Assembly: GCF_019793465.1 (NCBI RefSeq)
Contig: NZ_JAILYJ010000005.1
Span: forward strand, 62,001-126,000
DNA: 64,000 nucleotides
Source: Rhizobium croatiense
Lineage (GTDB): Bacteria > Pseudomonadota > Alphaproteobacteria > Rhizobiales > Rhizobiaceae
Direction of reading: 5' to 3'
The position numbers were made by a program, and so were the translations under genes. The number at the start of each line of letters is the position of its first letter. Within the stretch, counting starts at the first letter, position 1. The notes under the pieces were generated by a model, which saw only the letters and a program-made list of their open reading frames with translations, was not told the origin of the DNA and did not search any database. Below, piece by piece: positions 45,029 through 53,631 of the stretch.

Positions 45029-45193
45029 TTACATCAGGAAGTCGCGCGATAAGAGCGCAACAGCCCAGACGCCGAAGGCGATAAGCGCGATCTTCCAGAA
45101 ATCCATACGCCGCCGGAGGCCGGGAAGCCCGAGCGGCTTGATCACCTGTATCGCCATGGCAAGCATGAGCAGCAAGGCTATCAGCTTTGTCAT
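45029..45193 (-). CDS. Small membrane protein, unknown function
   Basis: A 54-residue frame begins MTKLIALLLMLAMAIQVIKP, has a short basic linker (GLPGLRRRMDFW) and a second hydrophobic helix (KIALIAFGVWAVALLSRDFL). GGAAAAAA-type purine-rich sequence precedes the ATG. It has two likely membrane segments and the GC-rich third positions of real genes. It lies convergent to the PhzF gene. No family recognised. Confidence 0.7.
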   Translation of the reverse strand: MTKLIALLLMLAMAIQVIKPLGLPGLRRRMDFWKIALIAFGVWAVALLSRDFLM

Positions 45194-45366
45194 GCTTTAT
45201 TTTTTCCATTTTTCGGAATGTCACAGGACGGACATTTTTCCGAGCGAACAAGAGCATCTCGACACGCCGTAAAGATATTCCGGGGCACAATCAATCATCT
45301 TGAGGCTGGCCAGGCGCAGGTCTTGCCTTATGTCCGTTTACAATCGCTGAGACCGAGTCTGGGGAA

Positions 45367-46647
45367 ATGAAGAGAAATCTGCTGTCCGTCGCCGCGTTGC
45401 TCTTTGGCACGCTCTTCCTTTTCATGGGCAACGGCCTGCAGGGCATCCTGCTTCCGGTGCGCGGCAATCTCGAAGGCTACGCCACCACGACGCTCGGCCT
45501 GCTCGGCACCTCATGGGCCGGAGGCTTCGTCATCGGCTGCCTGGTGGCGCCGAAACTGGTGCGCCGCGTCGGCCATGTCAGAGCCTTCTCCGGCTTCATC
45601 TCGATCATCGCCATCATCGCGCTGGTCAGCGGCATCATCATCGATCCTATCTGGTGGGTGGTCCTGCGCGCCGTCACCGGCTTCTCCACCGCCGGCACCT
45701 CGATGATCATCGAAAGTTGGCTGAACGAGCGCGCCAGCAACGAAAGCCGCGGCGCGATCTTCTCGCTCTATATTGGCATCACACTGCTCGGCGTCGTCGG
45801 CGGCCAGATGATGATCCCGCTCGAGGATGTGCGCACGCCGGTGCTGTTCATGATCTGCGGCATCTTCTATTGCATCGCCATGCTGCCGACGACGCTTTCG
45901 ACCGCCGCCTCGCCGCAGCCGCTGAAGGCCGTGCGTCTCGACCTGCCGGCGCTCTACCGCAATTCGCCCGTCTCCTGCCTCGGCATCCTGCTCGTAGGCA
46001 TCGCCAACGGCGCCTATGGCACGCTGGGCGCCGTGTTCGGCGCCGGCGCCGGCCTTTCCGACACCAGCATCGCCGTCATGATGAGCGCCACCATCTTCGC
46101 CGGCGCCATGATGCAGTTGCCAGCCGGGCGACTTTCCGATCGTATCGACCGGCGCTACGTGCTCGCCGCCATGTCGGCGATCGCCGCCCTCGCCGGCCTG
46201 CTGATCTTCATGCTCCACCCGACATCGCCCGCCTTGCTGATCGGGCTGGTTGTCCTTTACGGCGCGGTGGCCAATACGCTCTACCCGATCGCGGTCGCTC
46301 ACGCGAACGACTTCGCGGCATCGGAGGATTTCGTCAAGGTCTCCGGCGGTCTGCTGCTCCTCTACGGCATCGGCACGGTCATCGGCCCGACGCTCGGCGG
46401 CCCTGTCATGTCGGCGATCACACCGCATGCGCTTTTCCTGGTCACGGCCATCGCCCATGTGCTGATCACCGTTTATGCGATTATCAGAAGCCGCATCCGC
46501 GCCGCCGTCCCGGCCAGCGACCGCGACGCCTATACGACGATCCCGACCGGCACTTCGCCGATGCTGACGCCGGAAAGCATGTCGCTTGCCGATCGCGGCA
46601 CCGGCAAGTCTCCCGAAAACGGCGATCCTGCTGTAAAGTTCGGATAG
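45367..46647 (+). CDS. MFS transporter, YcaD-like
   Basis: The 426-residue protein has twelve hydrophobic helices, beginning MKRNLLSVAALLFGTLFLFM then GNGLQGILLPVRGNLEGYAT. FSTAGTSMIIESWLNERASN is a typical motif of the YcaD-type MFS subgroup, and GRLSDRIDRRYVL is the conserved loop between helices 8 and 9. The substrate is unknown. A Pro/Ser/Thr-rich cytoplasmic tail of about 45 residues closes the protein. The GGGGAA site is close to the ATG. Confidence 0.9.
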   Translation: MKRNLLSVAALLFGTLFLFMGNGLQGILLPVRGNLEGYATTTLGLLGTSWAGGFVIGCLVAPKLVRRVGHVRAFSGFISIIAIIALVSGIIIDPIWWVVLRAVTGFSTAGTSMIIESWLNERASNESRGAIFSLYIGITLLGVVGGQMMIPLEDVRTPVLFMICGIFYCIAMLPTTLSTAASPQPLKAVRLDLPALYRNSPVSCLGILLVGIANGAYGTLGAVFGAGAGLSDTSIAVMMSATIFAGAMMQLPAGRLSDRIDRRYVLAAMSAIAALAGLLIFMLHPTSPALLIGLVVLYGAVANTLYPIAVAHANDFAASEDFVKVSGGLLLLYGIGTVIGPTLGGPVMSAITPHALFLVTAIAHVLITVYAIIRSRIRAAVPASDRDAYTTIPTGTSPMLTPESMSLADRGTGKSPENGDPAVKFG

Positions 46648-46801
46648 AGCGTCCCGCAGAACTGCGCTGCGGTTTTTCCGTGACTCATGAACGGGAAGCT
46701 CAGGACGAGGGTGGATTTAGGCCGGATCGGCCTAGATTTTCCCTTCCGCATCGCCCGTATTTTTCGCCATCAAGCTGCCTGCAGCAAAAGGAGGAGAACC
46801 G

Positions 46802-46993
46802 ATGAGCTTTATCGATGACGACCGGCCGCAGAAGAAAACCGCCCATGAGATCGGCGCCGATCTCTCCATGCTTTCGGTGGACGAGCTGAAGGCGCGAGTG
46901 GAGTTGCTGAAGACCGAGATCGCCCGCCTGGAAGCCGAGGCCGCCCGCAAGGCCTCCGGACGACAGGCGGCGGAAAGCTTCTTCCGATCATGA
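46802..46993 (+). CDS. DUF1192 small protein
   Basis: The 63-residue protein (MSFIDDDRPQKKTAHEIGAD, LSMLSVDELKARVELLKTEI, then ARLEAEAARKAS) matches the small alphaproteobacterial DUF1192 family, largely a helical coiled coil. GGAGGAG precedes the ATG. In this group of bacteria it often lies near rcdA. Its function is unknown. Confidence 0.9.
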   Translation: MSFIDDDRPQKKTAHEIGADLSMLSVDELKARVELLKTEIARLEAEAARKASGRQAAESFFRS

Positions 46994-47104
46994 TCCGCAA
47001 AAACCTCAAAAAACAACAGCATGGCTGACCAAATGAACCAGCCTCAAGTCTTCATTCGGCACAATGTTAATAAAATATTAAGCTTTATAAGGTATTACTA
47101 TATT

Positions 47105-47208
47105 CATCCAGATTTCCTCTGGGTCTCAGACAGTTTTCCATGCGGTGAATTGGTCTGATTTTTCTCCCTGTTTTACCTTGAGAGCCGCTTTTGCGGCTCT
47201 TCTTTTTG
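47105..47208 (+). ncRNA. Candidate small RNA
   Basis: After TATTACTATATT (47093-47104) come a hairpin CCAGA-TTTCC-TCTGG (47108-47122), a second, CAGAC (47127-47131) with GTCTG (47153-47157) followed by ATTTTT, and a third, AGAGCCGC-TTTT-GCGGCTCT (47181-47200), followed by TCTTTTT. The order AT-rich box, hairpin, terminator resembles a small RNA of about 60-100 nt with a CCTC-bearing loop region. It could also be the terminator region of DUF1192 alone. Confidence 0.35.
47181..47208 (+). terminator. Rho-independent terminator
   Basis: AGAGCCGC-TTTT-GCGGCTCT is an 8-bp perfect stem followed by TCTTTTT. It ends either the DUF1192 transcript or the candidate small RNA. Confidence 0.85.
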
Positions 47209-47242
47209 CTGCGGCCGGCGCGTTTCCATGAAACTGTGGAGA

Positions 47243-47257
47243 TTAACCCTTTCTTAA
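47243..47257 (+). promoter_or_regulatory. Predicted CtrA-binding site upstream of rcdA
   Basis: TTAACCCTTTCTTAA matches the TTAA-N7-TTAA CtrA consensus exactly and lies 127 bases before the rcdA start. CtrA is the cell-cycle master regulator of alphaproteobacteria. A site before the gene that helps degrade CtrA would close a feedback loop. Confidence 0.6.
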
Positions 47258-47383
47258 GAAACGGCTTGCGCATTTGCGCTAATGATACCATCTTAAAGTC
47301 ATAAAGACCGGCTAGGGAACCTTTTACCTCGGCGCCGGCGTTTACCTGACCATAAGTAGCTGCGTGCAACAGGGACTATTGCG

Positions 47384-47899
47384 ATGTCGGAAGTTGGATT
47401 GAACACGATCAGTTTTGCGGGCCGCGCGGCTGCATCCTCACAGTTCAAGGCGCTTTATGCCGAAGGCATGTCGCTGGTCGAGGAGACCGCCGCCTATCTC
47501 GACGGCCAGGGCCGCGCAGCCTCCAAGGTTCTGCCGCGCATGGCGTCCGTCCTCTATGCCGCGGAATCGATGCGGCTGACCACCCGCCTGATGCAGATGG
47601 CTTCCTGGCTGCTGCTTCAGCGCGCCGTCAACAATGGCGAAATGTCCCGCGATCAGGTGCTGGCCGAGAAGAACAAGGTCCGCCTGGACGGCTTCAACGT
47701 CGACCGCGCCGCACCGGGCTGGGGCGATCTGCCGGAATCCTTCCGCGATCTCGTCGAGCGCTCGTTGCGCCTGCAGAACCGCATCGCCCTGCTTGATCGC
47801 GAAATCTATCGCCCGGCCGAAGCCGTGATCGTTCACGACAATCAGAACAGCGTGCAGGCCCAGCTTTCCCTGCTGCAGACGGCCTTCGGCAACAACTGA
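47384..47899 (+). CDS. rcdA: RcdA, regulator of CtrA degradation (DUF1465)
   Basis: The 171-residue helical protein (MSEVGLNTISFAGRAAASSQ, then FKALYAEGMSLVEETAAYLD, RMASVLYAAESMRLTTRLMQ, MASWLLLQRAVNNGEMS) belongs to DUF1465, the family of Caulobacter RcdA. RcdA helps the adaptor CpdR and the ClpXP protease deliver CtrA at the right cell-cycle time. Its place next to rpmE fits other alphaproteobacteria. A terminator follows the stop. The ribosome site is not strong. Confidence 0.85.
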   Translation: MSEVGLNTISFAGRAAASSQFKALYAEGMSLVEETAAYLDGQGRAASKVLPRMASVLYAAESMRLTTRLMQMASWLLLQRAVNNGEMSRDQVLAEKNKVRLDGFNVDRAAPGWGDLPESFRDLVERSLRLQNRIALLDREIYRPAEAVIVHDNQNSVQAQLSLLQTAFGNN

Positions 47900-47920
47900 C
47901 CGATCTGACAAATTCCATTT

Positions 47921-47952
47921 GAACCGGCTGCGCGTTGCGCGGCCGGTTTTTC
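47921..47952 (+). terminator. Rho-independent terminator of rcdA
   Basis: GAACCGGC-TGCGCGTTGCGC-GGCCGGTT folds into a GC-rich hairpin followed by TTTTTC, about 20 bases after the rcdA stop. Confidence 0.8.
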
Positions 47953-47984
47953 ATTTGCTGCGCTACCGCGCAGCCTGCGAACGC

Positions 47985-48016
47985 AAAAAAGCCCGGCAGA
48001 ACCGGGCCTTTTTCAA
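47985..48016 (-). terminator. Rho-independent terminator of rpmE
   Basis: GCCCGG-CAGAA-CCGGGC is flanked by AAAAAA on one side and TTTTT on the other, so it can work in both directions. It lies 20 bases past the rpmE stop on the minus strand. Confidence 0.85.
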
Positions 48017-48036
48017 ATTCCGTCGAGCAGAAGCGA

Positions 48037-48258
48037 TTAGAGGCCGAGGCCGCCGAAACGCTTGTTGAACTTGGAAACGCGGCCACCGCGGTCCATCAGC
48101 TGCTGATTGCCGCCGGTCCAGGCCGGATGCGACTTGGAATCGATTTCGAGGTTCATGACAGCACCTTCCGAACCCCAGGTCGAGCGGGTTTCGTATTCAG
48201 TGCCATCGGTCATGACTACCTTGATCATGTGATAGTCGGGATGGATGCCTGCCTTCAT
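48037..48258 (-). CDS. rpmE: 50S ribosomal protein L31
   Basis: The 73-residue protein starts [20 protein letters not shown], continues [20 protein letters not shown] and includes [10 protein letters not shown], the L31 core. No zinc-binding Cys residues are present, so this is the Cys-free form. An AGGAAG-type site lies upstream; an extended frame to 48297 is not used. It is convergent with rcdA. Confidence 0.96.
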   Translation of the reverse strand: MKAGIHPDYHMIKVVMTDGTEYETRSTWGSEGAVMNLEIDSKSHPAWTGGNQQLMDRGGRVSKFNKRFGGLGL

Positions 48259-48450
48259 AACAATCTTCCTGCGATACCGGAGTTCAATTTGCCGCATGCA
48301 GTTGCGGCCACCGAACCGATTGAATAAATGAAGCCGCAGTCGTGATGGCTACGGCTTCCCATTAGGATGGCGTGCCTATACATGAAGGACGCCGGGATAA
48401 CAAGAGCCAACAGGCCGCATTAGCGGGTCCTCGCGGCGATCGGAGATGAT

Positions 48451-50253
48451 TTGGCAGAACAGGGACGGGCTGAAGAAAACAAAAGGCGGTCGTTGCGACC
48501 GCTTGGCAGACTGACGCCCTATGTCATGCGCTATCGCGGCCTGGTGGCAGGTGCGCTGATTTCGCTGACGCTTGCCGCCGTCACCTCGCTGGCGCTGCCG
48601 CTCGCCGTACGCCGCATGATCGATCACGGCTTCACCCAGTCGGATGGCCGCTTCATCAACAGCTATTTCGCCATGCTGATGGTCATGGCCGTCGTGCTCG
48701 CTGTTGCAAGCGCCATGCGCTATTATTTCGTCATCACCATCGGCGAACGCATCGTTGCCGATCTGCGCCGCGATGTCTTTGCCCATGTGACGCGGCTGTC
48801 GCCCTCCTTCTTCGACGTCAACCAGTCCGGCGAAATCATCTCGCGTCTGACTGCCGACACGACGCAAATCAAGTCCGCCGTCGGCGCCACTGCTTCCGTG
48901 GCGCTCAGGAACCTGATCCTCTGTCTCGGCGCCATGGGCATGATGGTCGTCACCTCCCCGAAGCTTTCCAGCCTCGTCATCGGGGCGATCCCGCTGATCG
49001 TCTTCCCGCTCGTCGCCTTCGGCCGCTCGGTGCGCAGGCGCTCCCGCGCCGCCCAGGATACGCTTGCCGAAGCGTCCGCCTTCGCCAACGAGACGATCGC
49101 CGCAACCCGCACGGTCCAGGCCTTCAACGGCGAAGATGCCGCAGCGATGCGCTACGGCGGCGCCGTTGAATCCGCCTATGAGGCCGCCCGCGCCGCCATC
49201 CGCTCGCGCGCCTTGCTGACCGGCATCGCCATCACGCTGATCTTCGGCAGCGTCGTCGCCGTGCTCTGGGTCGGCGCCCACAGCGTGCTTGCCGGCACGC
49301 TTTCGGCCGGCACGCTCGGTCAGTTCCTGCTCTATGCCGTCATTTCGGCCGGATCTCTTGGCGCACTGTCGGAGGTCTGGGGCGAACTCTCGCAGGCGGC
49401 CGGCGCTGCCGACCGTCTGACCGAGCTTCTCGACGAGGTCTCGCCGATCGCCGCCCCTGCGCGCCCCGAAGCCCTGCCCTCGCCCAGCCGCGGCCGCGTC
49501 GAATTTTCCGACGTGCATTTCGCCTATCCCTCGCGTCCCGGCAAATCGGCGCTGCATGGCTTGAACTTCGCCATCGCACCGGGCGAAACCGTCGCCATCG
49601 TCGGCCCTTCCGGCGCCGGCAAGAGCACCGTCTTTTCGCTGCTGCTACGCTTCTACGATCCGCAGCAGGGCAGCGTGACGATCGACGGTGTCGACGCGCG
49701 GCTGACGACACCGGACGAGTTGCGCCAGCGCATTGCCATCGTGCCGCAGGACGTCACCATCTTTGCCGCTTCGATCCATGACAATATCGCCTTCGGCCGC
49801 CCCGGCGCCTCGCGTGAGGAGGTCCGCGCCGCAGCCCTTGCCGCCCAGGCCGACGAGTTCATCGCCCGGCTGGAGAGCGGCTATGAGACCGAGGTCGGCG
49901 AACGCGGCGTCACCCTCTCGGGCGGCCAGCGGCAGCGCATCGCCATTGCCCGCGCCATCCTGAAGAACGCGCCCGTACTGCTGCTCGACGAGGCGACGTC
50001 TGCCCTCGACGCCGAAAGCGAGACCCTGGTGCAGAAGGCGCTCGACGGCCTGGTCGACGGCCGCACGACCCTCGTCATCGCCCATCGCCTCGCCACCGTC
50101 CTGAAAGCCGACCGCATCCTCGTCATGGACCAGGGCCGCGTCGTCGAGGAGGGCACGCATCAGAGCCTGATCCGCCACGGCGGCATCTATGCGCGCCTCG
50201 CCCGGCTGCAGTTCGATGCCGCCAACGAGGATGTACTCGCTTCCGCGAAATGA
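48451..50253 (+). CDS. MsbA-like ABC exporter (fused membrane and ATPase domains)
   Basis: The 600-residue protein has six helices in the first about 320 residues (for example YVMRYRGLVAGALISLTLAA). The ATPase domain follows: Walker A GPSGAGKST, signature LSGGQRQR, Walker B VLLLDEATSALDAES. It resembles MsbA/LmrA-type exporters of lipids or drugs; the substrate cannot be told. The start is TTG behind GGAGATGAT, and no other start is well placed. It stands between rpmE (divergent) and the Bug gene. Confidence 0.9.
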   Translation: MAEQGRAEENKRRSLRPLGRLTPYVMRYRGLVAGALISLTLAAVTSLALPLAVRRMIDHGFTQSDGRFINSYFAMLMVMAVVLAVASAMRYYFVITIGERIVADLRRDVFAHVTRLSPSFFDVNQSGEIISRLTADTTQIKSAVGATASVALRNLILCLGAMGMMVVTSPKLSSLVIGAIPLIVFPLVAFGRSVRRRSRAAQDTLAEASAFANETIAATRTVQAFNGEDAAAMRYGGAVESAYEAARAAIRSRALLTGIAITLIFGSVVAVLWVGAHSVLAGTLSAGTLGQFLLYAVISAGSLGALSEVWGELSQAAGAADRLTELLDEVSPIAAPARPEALPSPSRGRVEFSDVHFAYPSRPGKSALHGLNFAIAPGETVAIVGPSGAGKSTVFSLLLRFYDPQQGSVTIDGVDARLTTPDELRQRIAIVPQDVTIFAASIHDNIAFGRPGASREEVRAAALAAQADEFIARLESGYETEVGERGVTLSGGQRQRIAIARAILKNAPVLLLDEATSALDAESETLVQKALDGLVDGRTTLVIAHRLATVLKADRILVMDQGRVVEEGTHQSLIRHGGIYARLARLQFDAANEDVLASAK

Positions 50254-50395
50254 CCGGCATCCGCTTTTCCCAGGACAGCAACTAAAGTCTGACCTCTCTT
50301 GCATTCTCTCGCGGTTGTCTTTCCCGCCTCCTGCCCTACCCTCTTCATGCCCCCCGGGTAGGGGGTTGCTGTTGAAATCGTGGGAGGAGATAGGA

Positions 50396-51388
50396 ATGGC
50401 GCTTTCCAACATGACGCGACGCACGGGCCTTGCGCTCGTTTTCGGCCTGGCTGCAACGCTCGGTCTTGGCACGGCTTCCCTTGCCGCGGATTTTCCGGAT
50501 CGTGCGATCACCATGGTCGTGCCCTTCGCCGCCGGCGGCTCGACCGATGTCGTCGCCCGCATCGTCGCGCAGAAGATGTCGGAAGATCTCGGCCAGCAGG
50601 TGATCGTCCAGAACGTCGCCGGCGCCGGCGGCAATCTCGGCGCCGGCAACGTCGCCCGCGCCGACCCCGATGGCTACACCATTCTGATGGGCACGGTCGC
50701 GACCCACGCCCTCAATCCGCTGATCCTCAAATCGACCCCCTATGATCCCGAGAAGGATTTCGCGCCGATCTCGCTGCTCGTCGTCGTGCCGAACGTGCTG
50801 GTCGTCAATCCGGAATTGCCGGCAAAGACAGTGCCGGAATTGATCGCGCTCTTGAAGGCGGAGCCCGACAAATACAGTTACGCCTCGTCGGGCAACGGCA
50901 CGCCGCTGCATCTTTCCGGCGAACTCTTCAAATCCATGGCCGGTGTCAGCATGCAGCACATCCCCTATAAGGGGGCCGGTCCGGCTTTGAACGATGTCAT
51001 CGGCAACCAGGTGCCGATCATGTTCGACAACCTGCCCTCCTCATCCAGCCACATCAAGGCGGGCACGCTGAGGGCGCTGGCGGTGACGACGGCTGAGCGC
51101 GCCCCCTCCTTCCCCGACGTGCCGACGGTCGCGGAATCCGGCATTCCAGGCTATGAGACCTATACCTGGAACGCGCTCTTCGCGCCGGCAAAGACGCCGA
51201 ACGAGGTGGTAATGCGCCTCAATGCCGCAGCCAAGAAGGCGCTCGCCGATCCCGCCGTTGCCGAGCGGATGAAGGAGTTCAGCGCCACCATTGTCGGCTC
51301 GACCCCGGAGGAACTCGCAGCCCATGTGAAAGCCGAGCTCGCCAAATGGGGGCCGGTCGTCAAGGGCGCGAATATCCAGATGGAATGA
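50396..51388 (+). CDS. Bug/TctC-family periplasmic solute-binding protein
   Basis: The 330-residue protein has a signal peptide (MALSNMTRRTGLALVFGLAA then TLGLGTASLAA, cleavage before DFPDR). The Bug blocks are ITMVVPFAAGGSTDVVARIV, NVAGAGGNLGAGNVARADPD and HIPYKGAGPALNDVIGNQVP. These proteins bind carboxylates or other small molecules for tripartite tricarboxylate transporters. No TctA or TctB gene is beside it, so it is an orphan binding protein here. GGGAGG precedes the ATG. Confidence 0.92.
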   Translation: MALSNMTRRTGLALVFGLAATLGLGTASLAADFPDRAITMVVPFAAGGSTDVVARIVAQKMSEDLGQQVIVQNVAGAGGNLGAGNVARADPDGYTILMGTVATHALNPLILKSTPYDPEKDFAPISLLVVVPNVLVVNPELPAKTVPELIALLKAEPDKYSYASSGNGTPLHLSGELFKSMAGVSMQHIPYKGAGPALNDVIGNQVPIMFDNLPSSSSHIKAGTLRALAVTTAERAPSFPDVPTVAESGIPGYETYTWNALFAPAKTPNEVVMRLNAAAKKALADPAVAERMKEFSATIVGSTPEELAAHVKAELAKWGPVVKGANIQME

Positions 51389-51595
51389 CGCGCCGGCATC
51401 CCACCGGATATCCCGTCCGCTTGCGCCCAACGAAATGGTGACGATGGGACGCGGCAAGCCGCGTCCACAGAATGACTCAATCAAACCAGGAGAGGCTCCA
51501 GGCACACCAATTCTCATTAAGGTAGTGGAAAAGCTCGCCATTTTGATCTAGCCTTTCGACGCTGATGGTACAATTCAGCGTTTCGGGAGACATCC

Positions 51596-51784
51596 ATGTA
51601 CAAATTCGAAGTTTACAAGGATAAATCAGGCGAATTCCGCTTCCGCTTCAAGGCATCGAACGGGGAAACCATGTTCCTATCCGAAGGCTACAAGGCGAAG
51701 GCCTCGGCCATGAGTGCCATCGAATCCATCAAGAAGAACTCGCCCGGCGCCGACGTCGTCGATCAGACGAAGGCCGAAGCCTGA
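51596..51784 (+). CDS. YegP/DUF1508 small protein
   Basis: The 62-residue protein (MYKFEVYKDKSGEFRFRFKA then SNGETMFLSEGYKAKASAMS and AIESIKKNSPGADVVD) is a single YegP/DUF1508 repeat unit. GGGAGA lies before the ATG. Its function is unknown. A strong terminator follows. Confidence 0.92.
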   Translation: MYKFEVYKDKSGEFRFRFKASNGETMFLSEGYKAKASAMSAIESIKKNSPGADVVDQTKAEA

Positions 51785-51796
51785 GCAGGACGGCAC

Positions 51797-51826
51797 GGGC
51801 GGCGTGAGCGCCGCCCTGCCTTTTTT
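51797..51826 (+). terminator. Rho-independent terminator of the YegP gene
   Basis: GGGCGGCG-TGAG-CGCCGCCC is an 8-bp perfect stem, then TGCC and TTTTTT. Confidence 0.92.
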
Positions 51827-52034
51827 GCGCCCTTGAGCGGCGCTGGTGCCTTTGAGCCCGGCTCACCCGCGTTCGGATTTCCGGCGCCGTTTTCTTTTTC
51901 AAGTATTTTTCAAAGCCATGTCGAAACGACCGCCGCTCGCGCCTCATTGTCTCGGAACGGCTCAGCCGCTCCACCAGGCATAACGGCTTTCGTCGGCCTG
52001 CCCGGAAGGCCAACAACGAGATCAGGAGTTCTCC

Positions 52035-52373
52035 ATGCAATATGCTCTCATCATTCGCGAAGCCCCCGAAGATTTCGCCCGCCGCAGCGATCCTGCCTAT
52101 CGCGACGGTTGGGTCGCCTACAGCAAGGCGCTCGCGCAGGCAGGAATCATGACCGGCGGCGCCGGCCTGACAGCCCCCGAGACCGGCACGATCCTGCGCC
52201 GGAAAGGCGAGGATCACGATGTCCAGGACGGTCCCTATCCGGAAGGCAAGGAACAGCTCGGCGGCTTCTATCTGATTGAGGTCCCCGATATCGACACCGC
52301 GCTGGAATGGGCGACCCGCGTTCCGATCTCCGACAAGGGTTCGGTCGAAGTGCGCCCGCGCCTGCAGCTGTGA
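52035..52373 (+). CDS. YCII/DGPF-domain protein
   Basis: The 112-residue protein (MQYALIIREAPEDFARRSDP) contains the DGPYPEGKEQLGGFYLIEV block, the DGPF motif of YCII-related proteins. Such proteins are commonly encoded with ECF42-type sigma factors, as here: the sigma gene starts 7 bases after its stop. AGGAG lies upstream. It is a ferredoxin-like-fold protein of unknown chemistry. Confidence 0.92.
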   Translation: MQYALIIREAPEDFARRSDPAYRDGWVAYSKALAQAGIMTGGAGLTAPETGTILRRKGEDHDVQDGPYPEGKEQLGGFYLIEVPDIDTALEWATRVPISDKGSVEVRPRLQL

Positions 52374-52380
52374 GGCGGGA

Positions 52381-53631
52381 ATGTCCGCCGATGCCGGACG
52401 TGCCGCCGAACAGGTGGCGCGTCAGTCCTATGGCAAGCTGATCGCCTTTCTCGCCGCCCGCTCGCGTGACGTGCCGGCGGCGGAAGACGCATTGTCGGAG
52501 GCGCTGGCTTCGGCCTTGCGTGTCTGGCGGGAGCGCGGCATTCCTGGCAATCCGGAAGCTTGGCTGCTGGTCGCCGCTCGCCGCAACCTCATGCAGGCGG
52601 CCCGCCACCGCACCGTCGAGGCCAACGCACGAACGACGATATCGCTCGCCCTCGAGGAAGCGGAGGAGCGCATGAACGAGGCCGGCAATTCCGTTTTTCC
52701 CGATGAGCGGCTGAAGCTGCTCTTTGCCTGTACCCACCCTGCCATCGACAGCTCCGTGCATACGGCGCTGATGCTGCAGACGGTTCTCGGCATCGAGGCG
52801 AGAACCATCGCACGGGCCTTCGTCGTTTCGCCGCAAGCGATAAGCCAGCGGCTGGTGCGGGCCAAGGTGAAGATCCGTGATGCCGGTATTCCCTTCGCCG
52901 TTCCGCCTCGGCCCATCCTGCCGGGGCGACTCGCCGCCGTGCTTTCGGCGATTTACGTTGCCTACGGCCTCGGATGGGATGGCCTTGACGGCGAGGAGGC
53001 GCACCAGTCGCTTGCCGCCGAAGCGATCTGGCTCGGCCGGGCGTTGCTGACGGTGCTGCCGGACGAGCCGGAAGCGATCGGCCTCCTGTCGCTGATGCTT
53101 CACTGCGAAGCCCGCCGTGATGCCCGACGCGACGGCGAGGGCCGATATGTGCCGCTGGACGAGCAGGACACGGCGGTCTGGAACGCGATCATGATCGCCG
53201 AGGCAGACGCGCTGCTGCGCAAGGCCGGGAGCTTCGAGCGTTTCGGCCCCTTTCAGTGTCAGGCGGCAATTCAATCCGTGCATGCGGCTCGCCGGCTTTC
53301 CGGGACGACCGACTGGCAGGCGCTGACGACGCTCTATGCCGCGCTGCTGGAGATGAAGCCGACGCTCGGCGCCCGCGTCGCCGAGGCGGCGGTGATCGGC
53401 AGGGCCTCAAGCACTGCCGAAGGCATCAGCCGGCTCGACAAGATCGATCCGCGCTCGATCGCGGCCTATCAGCCCTACTGGGCCGTGCGTGCCTTTCTTC
53501 TGGCACGGGCCGGCGACAATACGGCTGCGGCTGACGCTTACGTGACGGCGATCGGCCTCAGCGACAGTCCAGCCGTTCGCTCCTTTCTCGCCGACAGGCT
53601 CGAGGAGTGGCGGCAGACAATATCAAGCTGA
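52381..53631 (+). CDS. ECF42-type RNA polymerase sigma factor
   Basis: The 416-residue protein has sigma regions 2 and 4 near the N-terminus (LIAFLAARSRDVPAAEDALS and EAWLLVAARRNLMQAARHRT, then AFVVSPQAISQRLVRAKVKI). A long C-terminal extension (about residues 180-416) of TPR-like helices follows, as in the ECF42 group (for example AIYVAYGLGWDGL). ECF42 factors lack a classical anti-sigma factor and usually activate adjacent DGPF genes. The ATG lies 7 bases after the YCII stop, so the two are co-expressed. The signal is unknown. Confidence 0.9.
   Translation: MSADAGRAAEQVARQSYGKLIAFLAARSRDVPAAEDALSEALASALRVWRERGIPGNPEAWLLVAARRNLMQAARHRTVEANARTTISLALEEAEERMNEAGNSVFPDERLKLLFACTHPAIDSSVHTALMLQTVLGIEARTIARAFVVSPQAISQRLVRAKVKIRDAGIPFAVPPRPILPGRLAAVLSAIYVAYGLGWDGLDGEEAHQSLAAEAIWLGRALLTVLPDEPEAIGLLSLMLHCEARRDARRDGEGRYVPLDEQDTAVWNAIMIAEADALLRKAGSFERFGPFQCQAAIQSVHAARRLSGTTDWQALTTLYAALLEMKPTLGARVAEAAVIGRASSTAEGISRLDKIDPRSIAAYQPYWAVRAFLLARAGDNTAAADAYVTAIGLSDSPAVRSFLADRLEEWRQTISS

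Larger units (their letters stand above)
46994..47383. promoter_or_regulatory. Regulatory region between DUF1192 and rcdA
   Basis: These 390 bases hold an AT-rich promoter-like tract (47060-47105), two terminator-like hairpins (see the candidate ncRNA), and a CtrA-type box at 47243-47257. A weak open frame on the minus strand (47085-47369) runs through the terminators and lacks coding character. Confidence 0.6.

Noticed and set aside
47085-47369. A 94-codon minus-strand frame between DUF1192 and rcdA
   Set aside because: It crosses two terminator-like hairpins and the CtrA box, and its composition is Lys/Arg/Ser-rich with no ribosome site or domain.
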